DNA of 59,547 nt from Marisediminitalea alba (GCF_002993365.1 NZ_PVNP01000146.1:1-59547); one strand, 5' to 3'. Positions 28,646 to 37,681 are shown, counted from the stretch's first letter. Notes: generated from the sequence alone by a model not told the origin. Translations and numbers: made by a program.

Positions 28646-29020
28646 ATGTTTAACCCTTTTTCCTTTCCGCCCTTTGCCTGGAATATGCCGTTAAGCGGTG
28701 ATGTAAAAGATATTTCGCCGGTGACAAGTTGGTTTTCCCCTCAGTATGAATTCAATATCGCTGGTAATGCGGCCCTTGAGAAGCAGGTGATCACGAAAGT
28801 GGCCAGCTATGGTAAGCAACTGGGCAAACTCACCAATGCTGTACTGGAACTTGCCGATGGCGAGCCCGGAGCAGCGGTGGAATCGCTAAGAGCCATGGCT
28901 AAGGAAATCGAAGATTTAAAAAATAAAACGCTGGTTGATAGCATAGAGGCCGATCTGGCTAAACTGAAAAGTCAGGATACAGCGGCATATCAGGAATTAT
29001 TGAAGCGTCTTTCCAGGTAA
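28646..29020 (+). CDS. Small helical protein, possibly phasin-like
   Basis: This 124-residue protein begins with an aromatic/proline stretch (NPFSFPPFAW) and continues as amphipathic helices (~45-124), the last a likely coiled coil. The helical layout recalls phasins or polyhydroxyalkanoate-associated proteins, but I see no PHA genes nearby and no diagnostic motif, so this is only a resemblance. AAGGAG lies 8 nt upstream of the ATG. It is flanked by the ilvA terminator and a small-ORF pair and appears monocistronic. Confidence 0.6.
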   Translation: MFNPFSFPPFAWNMPLSGDVKDISPVTSWFSPQYEFNIAGNAALEKQVITKVASYGKQLGKLTNAVLELADGEPGAAVESLRAMAKEIEDLKNKTLVDSIEADLAKLKSQDTAAYQELLKRLSR

Positions 29021-29117
29021 TCACAAAAACAAATTAAACTAATCAGTTTTAATTGTTTTAAATCTTTCTGGTCGGCAGCCATACTTTGCTCTCAGAACAA
29101 ATGTTGAGGAAAGTCTG

Positions 29118-29261
29118 ATGCAGCAAATTATTAATCACCTTCTAAACCGCAAGCCCACCACCCATGCTGAGCAATCCCAACGGGACTGTAATTTTCGCGA
29201 TAACTATTATGGCGATCAGCTATGCAAAAACGTGGAAACAGAACAGTCTCCTGAGGCTTAA
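29118..29261 (+). CDS. 47-residue hypothetical protein
   Basis: This small ORF is preceded by GAGGA 7 nt before its ATG. It encodes a polar peptide (N-terminal QQIINHLLNR helix, then an Asp/Asn/Tyr-rich DNYYGDQLC segment). The 12-bp gap to the next gene, which has its own AGGAGG, suggests a two-gene transcript ending at the terminator at 29577. I do not recognise it. Conservation in relatives would be needed to call it certain. Confidence 0.5.
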   Translation: MQQIINHLLNRKPTTHAEQSQRDCNFRDNYYGDQLCKNVETEQSPEA

Positions 29262-29273
29262 CAGGAGGCGGCG

Positions 29274-29522
29274 ATGTTACTTTTATTACTCACTGCCACG
29301 TTATGTTGTATTCCACTGTGCTTATCGGTGGTTATGACCAGTAAAACCCGCTCGCAACTGTATCAGGATGCGGCCAGGCAGGGTGACGTTGCCATGCTCC
29401 GATACTTTCGCTACACCGGTAATGATATGGCGCTGAAGGCGCACGAAAGAAAGGCCGCATTATCGGCCGCCCAACAGCACAACCATCAACAGGTGCTGGC
29501 GTTTCTTAATCAGTCTGACTGA
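29274..29522 (+). CDS. Small membrane-anchored protein
   Basis: This 82-residue protein has one N-terminal transmembrane or signal helix (~1-20, very Leu/Cys-rich). A polar domain (~25-82) follows, with two short helices separated by YTGNDMALKAHERKAALSAA, a pattern reminiscent of a single ankyrin-type repeat. A strong AGGAGG lies 7 nt upstream of the ATG. It is the second gene of a likely small operon with 29118-29261. Confidence 0.6.
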   Translation: MLLLLLTATLCCIPLCLSVVMTSKTRSQLYQDAARQGDVAMLRYFRYTGNDMALKAHERKAALSAAQQHNHQQVLAFLNQSD

Positions 29523-29576
29523 TAGTTGTTATCCGATTTAATTGTGTTATCCCAATCCTTGCTTGCCCTTTAAGCT

Positions 29577-29605
29577 ATGGCGGGAAGTTTCCCCCGCCAT
29601 TTTTT
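29577..29605 (+). terminator. Intrinsic terminator
   Basis: ATGGCGGG (29577-29584), an eight-base loop and CCCGCCAT (29593-29600), followed by TTTTT, end the small-ORF transcript. Confidence 0.88.
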
Positions 29606-29729
29606 ATAGTCTCTCGACGATCTCCTTTACATGCATAATCTTATGTGGGATAAAAAGTATACAGAATAATATTCAGGCGTAGTAACTACCGTTATCGCGG
29701 CGTTATGGCAGCACAGCCACGGGATCTTC

Positions 29730-31145
29730 ATGCACAAAACGCGATTGCCCTCACTGACCGAAATTCTCATTCTCACCCTTCTGCTGCTGGCCATTATCTT
29801 TGTGGCGGTACATCAACTTGGCCTACCCATTCAACTGGCCTTTATTGGCTGCTGGTTTGTGGTGATGGGCTTTGGGAAATACCTTGGTTATCACTATCAT
29901 CATTTGCAAAAAGGGGTGATTGCAGGCGTTACTCAGGGCATGGATGCGATTATGATTTTGATCGCTGTGGGTGCACTTATCGGTAGCTGGATGGCTGGCG
30001 GAATTGTGCCCAATATTATTTATCTGGGTCTGTCGGTAATGGATCCGGCGCTGTTTCTGCCTGCTGCGTTTATTATTTGTGCCATCACCTCACTGGCAAC
30101 CGGTACGTCGTTCGGTACGGCTGGCACGGCGGGGATTGCCATGATGGGCATAGGTGCTGGCTTTGATTTACCTCCGGCGCTGGTGGCCGGTGCTGCCATT
30201 TCGGGGGCTTACGTTGGCGATAAGCTTTCGCCGCTTTCTGATACCACGGTCATGACCGCCTCCATGTGTCAGGTAAACCTTATTGCGCACATTAAATCCA
30301 TGCTGTATGTCAGTGTGCCTGCCTGCATCATTGCCTGTATTGCATTTTTGTTGGTCGGCCTGGGGTTTGATCATGATGGTGGTACCGGTACCGCCCAGCA
30401 GGTAATGGATGCCATTGCCGTTCATTACACTATTGGCTGGTATATGTTGTTACCGGCGCTGATTGTCATTGGTTTACTGATGATGCGCCTGCCCTCGTTT
30501 CCGGTTATCTGGCTAGGGGCATTGCTAGGTGTGCTCTGGGCAATGCTGTTTGAACAGGCCTCTTTGGTGAGCGCTTTCGACAGTCTGTATAACGGCAATT
30601 TTATTGATACCGACGTTGAGTTCCTGCAAATCCTGCTCAATCGGGGCGGTATTACGTCGATGTTGTCGGTGATCCTGCTGGTTATTCTGGCGCTGGGACT
30701 GGGCGGACTGATGGAGTCTATTGGTGTGCTTACGGCGGTATGTAATGTCCTGCAACACTGGGCCACCACTACCGGCCGCCTAGGGCTTTCCACTATGCTT
30801 AGCGGTATCTTAGGTAATGCGCTCGGCGGCGCGGCCTATGTATCGATAATGACCGCCAGCACCATAACATCCCGTAACTATGAACAGATGGGCATTGATA
30901 AACGGGTACTTTCCCGCAACGTTGAATCCGGCGGAACGGTAACTACTCCAATGATCCCCTGGACCGACGGCGGTATCTTTATGGCGACTACGCTGGGGGT
31001 AAGCACGCTGAATTACCTGCCGTTTTTGTGGTACCACTGGCTGGTACTCGGCATTGCCCTGCTATATAGCTACGCAGGCTGGTATCACTTTGCCCCCGTT
31101 GAGTATGATGCAGAGGGCACGCCGCAACCGCAGTCGGCAAGCTAG
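29730..31145 (+). CDS. nhaC: NhaC-type Na+/H+ antiporter
   Basis: This 471-residue polytopic inner-membrane protein (11-13 helices) of the NhaC family exchanges Na+ for H+ in pH and sodium homeostasis. Family features visible include the Gly/Thr-rich GTSFGTAGTAGIAMMGIG, the segment GAYVGDKLSPLSDTT (~200-214) and the C-terminal SGGTVTTPMIPWTDGG. NhaC-fold proteins can also exchange malate and lactate, so the substrate is not certain. It has no obvious operon partner. Confidence 0.88.
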   Translation: MHKTRLPSLTEILILTLLLLAIIFVAVHQLGLPIQLAFIGCWFVVMGFGKYLGYHYHHLQKGVIAGVTQGMDAIMILIAVGALIGSWMAGGIVPNIIYLGLSVMDPALFLPAAFIICAITSLATGTSFGTAGTAGIAMMGIGAGFDLPPALVAGAAISGAYVGDKLSPLSDTTVMTASMCQVNLIAHIKSMLYVSVPACIIACIAFLLVGLGFDHDGGTGTAQQVMDAIAVHYTIGWYMLLPALIVIGLLMMRLPSFPVIWLGALLGVLWAMLFEQASLVSAFDSLYNGNFIDTDVEFLQILLNRGGITSMLSVILLVILALGLGGLMESIGVLTAVCNVLQHWATTTGRLGLSTMLSGILGNALGGAAYVSIMTASTITSRNYEQMGIDKRVLSRNVESGGTVTTPMIPWTDGGIFMATTLGVSTLNYLPFLWYHWLVLGIALLYSYAGWYHFAPVEYDAEGTPQPQSAS

Positions 31146-31224
31146 GTCATACTCATTACAAAATTACAACGGCTTCAGAACGCTATATACTGCCTGACGA
31201 TTACATTTTGCCTGAGGAATTATT

Positions 31225-31686
31225 GTGTTCACTGCTAACCTGGTTATTGAGAAAGCGTATCAGTTTTCCCGGTTCGATAGTGCAAACCCACTTTCTACGT
31301 GTTCGGCACATCCCATTTTTCTGGATGAGCAGAACTGGCTGACCTGCGAACATTATGTTCAGGCCAAAACCTTACGCAGCGCCCGGCATGCCAGTAAAGT
31401 GGTTGCGCTGCCGAGCGGTGAGAAAGCCAATGCCTATGGTCAGGCCTGGTTTCGTGGCAAAATCGCGGACTTTAAAGTCACTGCGCCGATCCTGATGAAA
31501 CGCGCTTTGTACACCAAAGTACAAATGTATGACGAAGTCCGCGAAGCACTGTTTGCAACCGAAGACAGATTGATTATTGAAACCTCACAATATGATTATT
31601 TCTGGGGCATTGGTCGCGATCAGCGCGGCCTGAATCATATTGGTAAAGCGTGGATGGACATTCGTCAGAAACTACTCGGCGATTGA
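31225..31686 (+). CDS. NADAR-family protein (YbiA-like)
   Basis: This 153-residue protein is of the NADAR fold (formerly DUF1768). Family members act as N-glycosidases on riboflavin-pathway intermediates or as ADP-ribosyl-guanine hydrolases in antiphage systems. Recognisable motifs are TCEHYVQAKTL (~48-58), ALYTKVQMYDEVREALFAT (~108-126) and the C-terminal DYFWGIGRDQRGLNHIGKAW. The start is GTG. It stands alone between nhaC and kduD, so no pathway context is visible and the substrate is not inferred. Confidence 0.82.
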   Translation: MFTANLVIEKAYQFSRFDSANPLSTCSAHPIFLDEQNWLTCEHYVQAKTLRSARHASKVVALPSGEKANAYGQAWFRGKIADFKVTAPILMKRALYTKVQMYDEVREALFATEDRLIIETSQYDYFWGIGRDQRGLNHIGKAWMDIRQKLLGD

Positions 31687-31850
31687 TCTAACCAAAGCCA
31701 GGCTAACAGCGCACTGGAAGGCTGCCGGGATTTGTAAATATGCCCGTCGGCTGTGATGGCCGCTTGTTAGCACCATTGGGCAATTCCTTCGCTATCACTA
31801 CGCTAAATTCTTCACTTTCACCGGCGGGTACAATCGCTTCCTTTCAATGA

Positions 31851-31866
31851 GTTTCACATGTGAAAC
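31851..31866. promoter_or_regulatory. Perfect 16-bp palindrome upstream of kduD
   Basis: GTTTCACATGTGAAAC is a perfect inverted repeat about 110 bp before the kduD start. It is a plausible operator for a LacI- or IclR-type sugar-acid regulator. Its GAAAC/GTTTC arms resemble the KdgR-type pattern, but no such regulator is encoded nearby. Confidence 0.5.
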
Positions 31867-31974
31867 AAACCTGCGGTATTTGGCGCTTTCGCCATGGATT
31901 ACTTGCTTCAATTCAGGCCTGCCAACCACACTATAGGCTCATTTGCGAACGTTAGCTGACAGGAGAACGGGTAT

Positions 31975-32739
31975 ATGACCTCCCCTGATTTTGGATTAAC
32001 CAACAAGGTTGCTTTAGTAACCGGTGCCAGTCGTGGCATTGGTCAGGCGCTGGCTACAGGGTTTGCGGGTGCCGGTGCGAAAGTCATTTGTGCCAGTAGT
32101 CGTGAAGGCGGTTGTGCAGACACCGTCAGCAAAATTACCGATGCAGGTGGTGAGGCCACAGAACTGTTTGCTGATTTGTCAGACGTTACGGCCGTGCAGG
32201 CGCTGGCTGAAAAAGCCAAAGGCGTATACGGCGAGGTGAATGTGCTGGTGAACAATGGCGGCACTATTTATCGCAGTCCGGCGGTAGAGTTTCCACTGGA
32301 ACAGTGGCAGCACTCGTTGCAGGTAAACCTCGATGCCACTTTTATTTTGTGTCAGCAAATCGGAAAAGACATGGTGGCACGTCAGCAGGGCAAAATTATT
32401 AATATTGCGTCTATGCTCAGCTACAGCGGTGGCATCACGGTGCCAGCGTATACCGCCAGTAAGCATGCGGTAGCGGGTTTAACCAAGGCTCTTGCCAACG
32501 AGTGTGGGCAGCACAATGTGCAGGTCAATGCTATCGCGCCGGGTTATATCCGCACCGACAACACTCAAGCATTGCAGGACGATCCTGAGCGCAGCAGTGA
32601 AATTCTCAAACGTATCCCAGCCGCGCGCTGGGGCGAAACCTCAGACTTACAGGGTGCGGCCGTCTTTTTGGCCAGCGCCGCCAGTAACTACATTAATGGG
32701 CTTGTACTCGCCGTCGATGGCGGGTTCCTGGCCCGATAG
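31975..32739 (+). CDS. kduD: 2-dehydro-3-deoxy-gluconate/2-deoxy-gluconate 3-dehydrogenase
   Basis: KduD reduces 2,5-diketo-3-deoxygluconate (or oxidises 2-deoxygluconate) in the breakdown of unsaturated uronates from pectin, alginate or glycosaminoglycans. The 254-residue SDR has the NAD motif TGASRGIGQ (17-24) and catalytic Ser146, Tyr159 and Lys163 (YTASK). Long blocks match KduD closely (KIINIASML, NAIAPGYI, IPAARWG, VDGGFLAR). AGGAGAAC precedes the ATG. The next gene is a truncated kduI, so this is the surviving part of a kduD-kduI operon. Whether the pathway still works is doubtful. Confidence 0.88.
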   Translation: MTSPDFGLTNKVALVTGASRGIGQALATGFAGAGAKVICASSREGGCADTVSKITDAGGEATELFADLSDVTAVQALAEKAKGVYGEVNVLVNNGGTIYRSPAVEFPLEQWQHSLQVNLDATFILCQQIGKDMVARQQGKIINIASMLSYSGGITVPAYTASKHAVAGLTKALANECGQHNVQVNAIAPGYIRTDNTQALQDDPERSSEILKRIPAARWGETSDLQGAAVFLASAASNYINGLVLAVDGGFLAR

Positions 32740-32763
32740 CAACGAATTGATTTAAGGACTTAT

Positions 32764-33048
32764 ATGTCTAACAAAACTGAATATGAAGTCAGGTATGCAG
32801 TAGGGCAGCGCGAGGTAAAAGGTTACGACACTACCGAGCTGCGCGACACATTTCTGGTCTACAAACTGATGACACCCGGCAAGGTATACTGGGTATACAG
32901 TCATTACGAGCGATATATGCTGGGCAGCGCAGTACCCACTGACTCGCCGTTGGTGCTGGAAACGCTGGATGCCCTGAAGGCTGAGCATTTTCTTGATCGC
33001 CGTGAGCTGGGCACATTAACATTGGCGGTGGCGTTGCCATTTTGCTAA
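32764..33048 (+). pseudogene. kduI: Truncated 5-keto-4-deoxyuronate isomerase
   Basis: Residues 1-82 match the N-terminus of KduI (pattern EVRYAVGQREVKGYDTTELR, then FLVYKLMTPGKVYWVYSHYERYMLGSAVP and HFLDRRELG), a ~278-residue zinc-dependent isomerase. The frame ends after 94 codons and lacks the cupin barrel with its metal ligands. Near 33015 a one-base shift would restore the family motif L-N-I-G-G-G, suggesting a frameshift beside a larger deletion. After ~33040 the DNA belongs to the 3' end of a convergent gene. The enzyme cannot be active. Confidence 0.8.
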
Positions 33049-33436
33049 ACAGTATTGACATGGTGCGAGCATCGATGGCCTGCATATCAATCAGCCGCAA
33101 CGCTTTTACCATGTGTAACGTGGCCTTTTTATACTTTAAAAAATGGCCAGTTTGAAGGTGTGACTCATAAGCCTGCTGACTGGCGTATATCTCCAGGATC
33201 CGCACGGCGGTGGGGTTTTGTTCCTGTACCATAGGAAATATAGCGATGACGCCGGGTTCAAGCCGTACCGAAGCCTCGGCTTCTTCGGTTAACAGGGCCA
33301 GGTATTCATCCAGGTGCTGCGGGTCAATGTCCAGTTCAGCGATGCGAATGATGCCAGGATAATCGGCCGCGCTGGCCTGAACCGGTGATATGGCTATCAT
33401 TAGCCCGAGCAGTATTACGCTGATCCAGGATTGCAT
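32831..33436 (-). pseudogene. Secreted ABM-domain monooxygenase-like gene, run-on 3' end
   Basis: The 5' two-thirds encodes a secreted antibiotic-biosynthesis-monooxygenase-like domain: signal peptide (~1-24), then DYPGIIRIAELDIDPQHLDEYLALL, LEPGVIAIFPM and RILEIYASQQAYESHL. The native product should end soon after ALRLIDMQAIDARTM. Instead the frame runs on for ~65 residues antisense to kduI, producing a Pro/Cys-rich nonsense tail, so the natural stop was lost at the junction near 33040. ATG at 33436 follows AAGGAG; an upstream TTG is unlikely. The domain itself looks intact, so a product with an odd tail might still be made. Confidence 0.7.
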
Positions 33437-33461
33437 TGCCTTCTCCTTCAACTGATTAACC

Positions 33462-33941
33462 TCAGCTCAAGACGTTCCCCGGCCGCAGTATTTTCATACT
33501 GGCCAGAAAAGCCGCAACAGCGTCGTCGCCCTCGGCCGGCGCCCAGTCGGCAAAGTCTTTATCGTCAGTCACTTCGTAGGGGCCTTGTTTTACCTCAACA
33601 AAAGTAACCGGCTGATTACACACGGTGGCATGCCAGGTGTTAGGCGGGATTTCCACTCCCAGGCAATCACTGCCAGGGCCCAGAGCAACGCGCTCGGTGA
33701 GCACGCCGTGATCGTCAAAAAACAGCAGCTCCAGACAGCCGTCTACCACCATAAAAAACTCCCATTTATGTGGTTGGCTATGGCGATGAGGCCTGACATA
33801 AGAGTCTGGCAGCATACACACAAACAGGCGCTGTACCGGCTGCTGGTAGTCGTCATGCACATTATGGTGAGCGCGACGGCGCGGGCTGGCTTCTGCCCGG
33901 GTTCTTAGTTCACTGAGTAATTCAAGATCAAACTTTTTCAT
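33462..33941 (-). CDS. WbuC-family cupin-fold metalloprotein
   Basis: This 159-residue cupin shows a metal-binding motif (RPHRHSQPHKWEFFMVVDG, ~51-69) and a second cupin motif with His around 103 (PPNTWHATV). WbuC-type proteins are found next to polysaccharide genes, and their chemistry is not established. The gene overlaps the 3' end of plsB by 14 bp and is probably read from the plsB transcript. An exact role here is not predicted. Confidence 0.75.
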   Translation of the reverse strand: MKKFDLELLSELRTRAEASPRRRAHHNVHDDYQQPVQRLFVCMLPDSYVRPHRHSQPHKWEFFMVVDGCLELLFFDDHGVLTERVALGPGSDCLGVEIPPNTWHATVCNQPVTFVEVKQGPYEVTDDKDFADWAPAEGDDAVAAFLASMKILRPGNVLS

Positions 33942-36405
33942 CGGTGCCTGCTTCCCTGTCGGCCTGAAGAATATCCTGTTGTAAATGCTGCACTATCTCC
34001 GGCCAGACTAACGCCATGATATCTTTACGCAGGGCCGAGGCTTCCTCGGAATACTTCAGGCTGCCGTCTTCGTCTGCATCCAGCCAGTGATTATCCCGTA
34101 AGGCGCTGATAAAGCTCGACAGCACATTTTTATCGTAAAACTCCGGCGAGTGCATGCCGTAAAGTTTGGATAAACGCTCGGCCACGGTTTTGCTTTCCCG
34201 CTCCAGGGCATTACGGCTAATCGATTTGTCGCGTTTAAGAATGGTCAGCACTACTGCGTAACGCTGCAGGGTTTCCTGCATGCAGCGACTCAGCAACCAG
34301 CTTGAATGGAATTGTTCGCTGTCGGCTTCCGGCAACGCCAGATAACGCCCTTTTTGCTGCAACATGCCGGTTTGTTTGAAAGCATCAATCAGCTGCGCGG
34401 TGTAGGCCAGCGCTTCATCCTGCGAAAGGTGCAGGAATAATTCACGCTGCAGCAGCGGGTAGAGCGCCGCAATTAGCTGCAGAATGGTGTTTTTCTCCAG
34501 TTTGCCATGGGCAAAAATGGCCGTCATAACAATGCCCGGCAGGGCGAACAGGTGAATAATATTATTCCGGTAGTAGGTTAAAAACACCGCATTATCCGGC
34601 ATCGGGCTAATCAGTGTGCCGTAATTATCTTCGCTTACCTGCAACCGTTTTAACGATAAAGTGTGATCGAGCAGGGCGTCGGCATCATCTTTGGGCAAAG
34701 TGGCATTAGCGCTGTACGGGGCCAGCTCAAACAGGGCGAGATAATCGCGCATCGCCTGGGCCAGCTCCGTTTTACTCATGGTCTGGGTTTTTGACGCCAG
34801 CAGGCACAACGCGGTAAGCGCCATACCATTAATCGCAGCCGCACTATTTACCCGGGTCATTAACTCATTGGCCAGGCCATTAACCGTGGGGGTTAACCAG
34901 GCGGGTTTTTTCTCGGGGTTTAAGGTCTGACTTTGACGCCAATCAGGGGCTTTATTGTCGAGAAATTGATTAAGCGGCAGTGGCTCGCCGAAATTCACAA
35001 AGCCATGACCGTAATTCTTGAGTTTTTTAATGGCTGAAAATACCTGCCAGTTGGACTCTTTCTTTTTCGCGCCGCCCTTCAGCTCGCTCAGGTAGCTCTT
35101 CACTTCCATGACGTTTTCATAGCCAATGTACACAGGTACCAGACTGATTGGACGGTTGACGCCTTTAACCGCGGCCTGAATGGTCATGGCCAGCATGCCG
35201 GTTTTCGGTGGGATCAGGCGTCCGGTGCGGCTGCGGCCGCCTTCCGGGTAATACTTAACCGCGTAGCCTTTTTTAAACAGTAATTCCAGATACTCGCGGA
35301 ATACGGCGGTGTAGAGCTTGTTACCGGCAAAGCTGCGGCGCAGGAAAAACGCCCCGCCGCGCCGGAAAATACCGCCTACCGGCCAGAAGTTAAGGTTAAT
35401 ACCTGCCGCGATATGCGGTGTGACCAGGCCTTCATGGTATATCACGTAGGTCAGCAACAGGTAGTCCATATGACTACGATGGCAGGGCACGTAGATGATT
35501 TCGTGGCCATTATTGGCCAGTTCACGAATACGGTTGGCGTGACCAACACTGATACCGTTATAAATTTTGTTCCAGATACGGGTTAACAGGCGATCACCAA
35601 AGCGGATCAGCCCTTCCCGATAATCTGCGGCAATTTCAGTCAGGTAGCCTGCAGCGACCTGGCGTGCCTCGTCGGCACTGAGCTTTTTAGCGCGCATCTC
35701 TTCGCCAATGGCATTGCGAACCATTTCGGAGCCGAGCACTGCATTGTTCAGCTCCTGACGTTCCAGCAGGGTTGGGCCTGTCATGGCCTGGCGTTTACGA
35801 TGAAAGTGAGTGCTTGCTACACGTGAAAGCTTATGGGCCAGCTTTTCATCGGTACTGTGCTGATCGGCCATTGCCCGTGATGACACCGCCTGACTGTAAC
35901 TGATAAAGGTGTCGCGACCCAAAAACAACACGATAAAGAATTTGCGTAACCAACTTGGCGCGGCTGACAGGGTGAGTAAATCCGCCAGCCCCGGTTTGCC
36001 TTTGCCTGGTGCTCTGCCCCAGGTGATAAATACCGGCACCACCTGAACGTCGAGGTCGCTGTGATCGCGGTGCAAATGAAACAAGTCGGTAAAAACCGGC
36101 TCAAAATCAGTGTTTTGATTGCGTTTGCGCAGCAGTGCTTCAGTACGACGCAGGAACAGGCTGCCCGGATAGCTTTTATTTGCCAGCGTCACCGGTTCAA
36201 CGGGGTCAGGCAGACCCATCTTCTGCGCGGACATTTGCAGTGCCAGCTGATCGGTGACCGAATCGGATGGCAGCAAATAAATAATGGGGCGTGATTTATC
36301 GATGCCGAGTTCACTCTCAACATCAGAAGGAATACTGTTGGTTTTCACCAGCCACTTAACCGGTAGACGAAACACGTTAAGCAAAGCCTGACGCATCCAA
36401 GTCAT
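33928..36405 (-). CDS. plsB: Glycerol-3-phosphate 1-O-acyltransferase
   Basis: This membrane-associated enzyme performs the first committed step of phospholipid synthesis, acylating glycerol 3-phosphate with acyl-ACP or acyl-CoA. The 825-residue protein has the acyltransferase motif H-x4-D at His309 and Asp314 (CHRSHMDY), the glycerol-phosphate-binding YPEGGRSRTGRL, and VPVYIGYE. The length matches the large enterobacterial form. The 3' end overlaps the WbuC-family gene by 14 bp. Confidence 0.95.
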   Translation of the reverse strand: MTWMRQALLNVFRLPVKWLVKTNSIPSDVESELGIDKSRPIIYLLPSDSVTDQLALQMSAQKMGLPDPVEPVTLANKSYPGSLFLRRTEALLRKRNQNTDFEPVFTDLFHLHRDHSDLDVQVVPVFITWGRAPGKGKPGLADLLTLSAAPSWLRKFFIVLFLGRDTFISYSQAVSSRAMADQHSTDEKLAHKLSRVASTHFHRKRQAMTGPTLLERQELNNAVLGSEMVRNAIGEEMRAKKLSADEARQVAAGYLTEIAADYREGLIRFGDRLLTRIWNKIYNGISVGHANRIRELANNGHEIIYVPCHRSHMDYLLLTYVIYHEGLVTPHIAAGINLNFWPVGGIFRRGGAFFLRRSFAGNKLYTAVFREYLELLFKKGYAVKYYPEGGRSRTGRLIPPKTGMLAMTIQAAVKGVNRPISLVPVYIGYENVMEVKSYLSELKGGAKKKESNWQVFSAIKKLKNYGHGFVNFGEPLPLNQFLDNKAPDWRQSQTLNPEKKPAWLTPTVNGLANELMTRVNSAAAINGMALTALCLLASKTQTMSKTELAQAMRDYLALFELAPYSANATLPKDDADALLDHTLSLKRLQVSEDNYGTLISPMPDNAVFLTYYRNNIIHLFALPGIVMTAIFAHGKLEKNTILQLIAALYPLLQRELFLHLSQDEALAYTAQLIDAFKQTGMLQQKGRYLALPEADSEQFHSSWLLSRCMQETLQRYAVVLTILKRDKSISRNALERESKTVAERLSKLYGMHSPEFYDKNVLSSFISALRDNHWLDADEDGSLKYSEEASALRKDIMALVWPEIVQHLQQDILQADREAGTDEKV

Positions 36406-36488
36406 GAATTGGGTGTCCTGTTTAATGAAATACCTGCGTAGTGTATCACGATTTCAGGCAGTTATAGCGTGACAGACCCTGCTTGCGG

Positions 36489-36914
36489 CTAATCCTTAAG
36501 TTTTATAGCCAGTGCGCCGCTGGTGCTGACTAAGGCGGTAGCGACAGTGCCCCAGGTCCAGTCTATCAGGGTGATGGGTAACGGCCAGTCGGCGACGATG
36601 GAATAATTGGTAAGGTTATAGGCACCATAAGCCGTGGCACCCACTACAGCACCATTGAGAAACGCTTTGGCCAGGTTTTGTCTGGCCGGGAGCACCGCCA
36701 GATATAAACCCGCCGCGCAATAGCCAATATAAAACACCAGCCAGGGCCAGGTGATAAAAGGGTCGCGCAACAAGCCGGAAAGACTGCCGAAATACCATTG
36801 ATTTGCCACCACGCCCAGCCACACACCATCGAGCACGCCAAACACCAGCAGCATCGTGACATAAGCCAGTAACAGCTGACTAACACTGGTTTTAGAAGCG
36901 TAAGGGGATGTCAT
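36489..36914 (-). CDS. DUF2177-family membrane protein
   Basis: This 141-residue protein has four predicted helices and the DUF2177 pattern (GVLDGVWLGVVANQWYFGSL early; AVVGATAYGAYNLTNYS-x7-PLPITLIDWTWGT late). Function is unknown; the family is often encoded near cryptochrome/photolyase or cyclopropane-fatty-acid genes, which are not seen here. It is divergent from the PepSY operon at 37133 across 218 bp containing a Fur-box-like site. Confidence 0.8.
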   Translation of the reverse strand: MTSPYASKTSVSQLLLAYVTMLLVFGVLDGVWLGVVANQWYFGSLSGLLRDPFITWPWLVFYIGYCAAGLYLAVLPARQNLAKAFLNGAVVGATAYGAYNLTNYSIVADWPLPITLIDWTWGTVATALVSTSGALAIKLKD

Positions 36915-37006
36915 GGTGTTTCCTTAATATGGTGGAGTTCCGTTACAAATTGATATGACAGTAAGCCTGAAACAGATCGCTTTGTGCAGATTGATCTTTT
37001 TGTAAA

Positions 37007-37021
37007 TGTAAATTATTCTTA
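37007..37021. promoter_or_regulatory. Putative Fur box
   Basis: TGTAAATTATTCTTA matches the 7-1-7 Fur consensus TGATAATNATTATCA at 11 of 14 defined positions. It lies about 110 bp upstream of the PepSY operon, which is the type of operon often controlled by iron. Confidence 0.45.
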
Positions 37022-37132
37022 TTTGCGTTTTAGGGTCAGGCCTCTGCCTGACAAAATCAAACGGTGTAATAGCGGTTAATCAGGCACTAACGTGCTAAAC
37101 GCTGCATCAGCTGAAAATAATAAGTAAGGTTT

Positions 37133-37681
37133 ATGATTTTAGAAAGTTTTCTGGCTTTGGTTGGGTCAACCGTGGCGGCCGGTGGTATCTACCTTAGCTG
37201 GCGTAACAGTTCAGCGGTGTATGCCTGGTTGGGCTGGTTAGCCGCGGCTGGCAGTGTGTATTGTTGGTATTTGGTCCTCGGCGTGGAATATGGCCTGACC
37301 ATTGGCTTGTGCTTGCCTGCGCTGACCGTGTGGGCCGCTATCGCGGTTGAAGCCAACCCCCAACGTCAATCTACAGCGCGTATTAAGCCGGCGCATCAAT
37401 GGCGACTTGCCCCGCGCCAGATTGCCCTGCAAACCGGGCATATTCTGTACGTCTTACCCGGGCAGCTGTTTATCTGTGCGCTCATTATGATCGCCGTGGT
37501 GTATCAGCTGCCTGTCTCGGAGCCCAAGCAAATGGCTATTGGTGTGCTGGTGATGCCAGTGTTGTGGGGCCTGTTGGCTTACTGGTATGGGCTGTCATCG
37601 CGTAAGTGGCTGCATATTGCTATATCTTCAGGCGCAGCGGTTGTGGCTGGCTTGTGGTTATTTGGAGGTGCTCATGGCTAA
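37133..37681 (+). CDS. Inner-membrane protein, PepSY-operon partner
   Basis: This 182-residue protein has about six short transmembrane helices (~7-22, 29-48, 53-69, 108-128, 137-153, 160-177). I do not recognise a named domain. It overlaps the PepSY protein by 8 bp and heads the operon, an order common in iron- or siderophore-related clusters. A role in reductive iron release at the inner membrane is inferred only from context. Confidence 0.6.
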   Translation: MILESFLALVGSTVAAGGIYLSWRNSSAVYAWLGWLAAAGSVYCWYLVLGVEYGLTIGLCLPALTVWAAIAVEANPQRQSTARIKPAHQWRLAPRQIALQTGHILYVLPGQLFICALIMIAVVYQLPVSEPKQMAIGVLVMPVLWGLLAYWYGLSSRKWLHIAISSGAAVVAGLWLFGGAHG

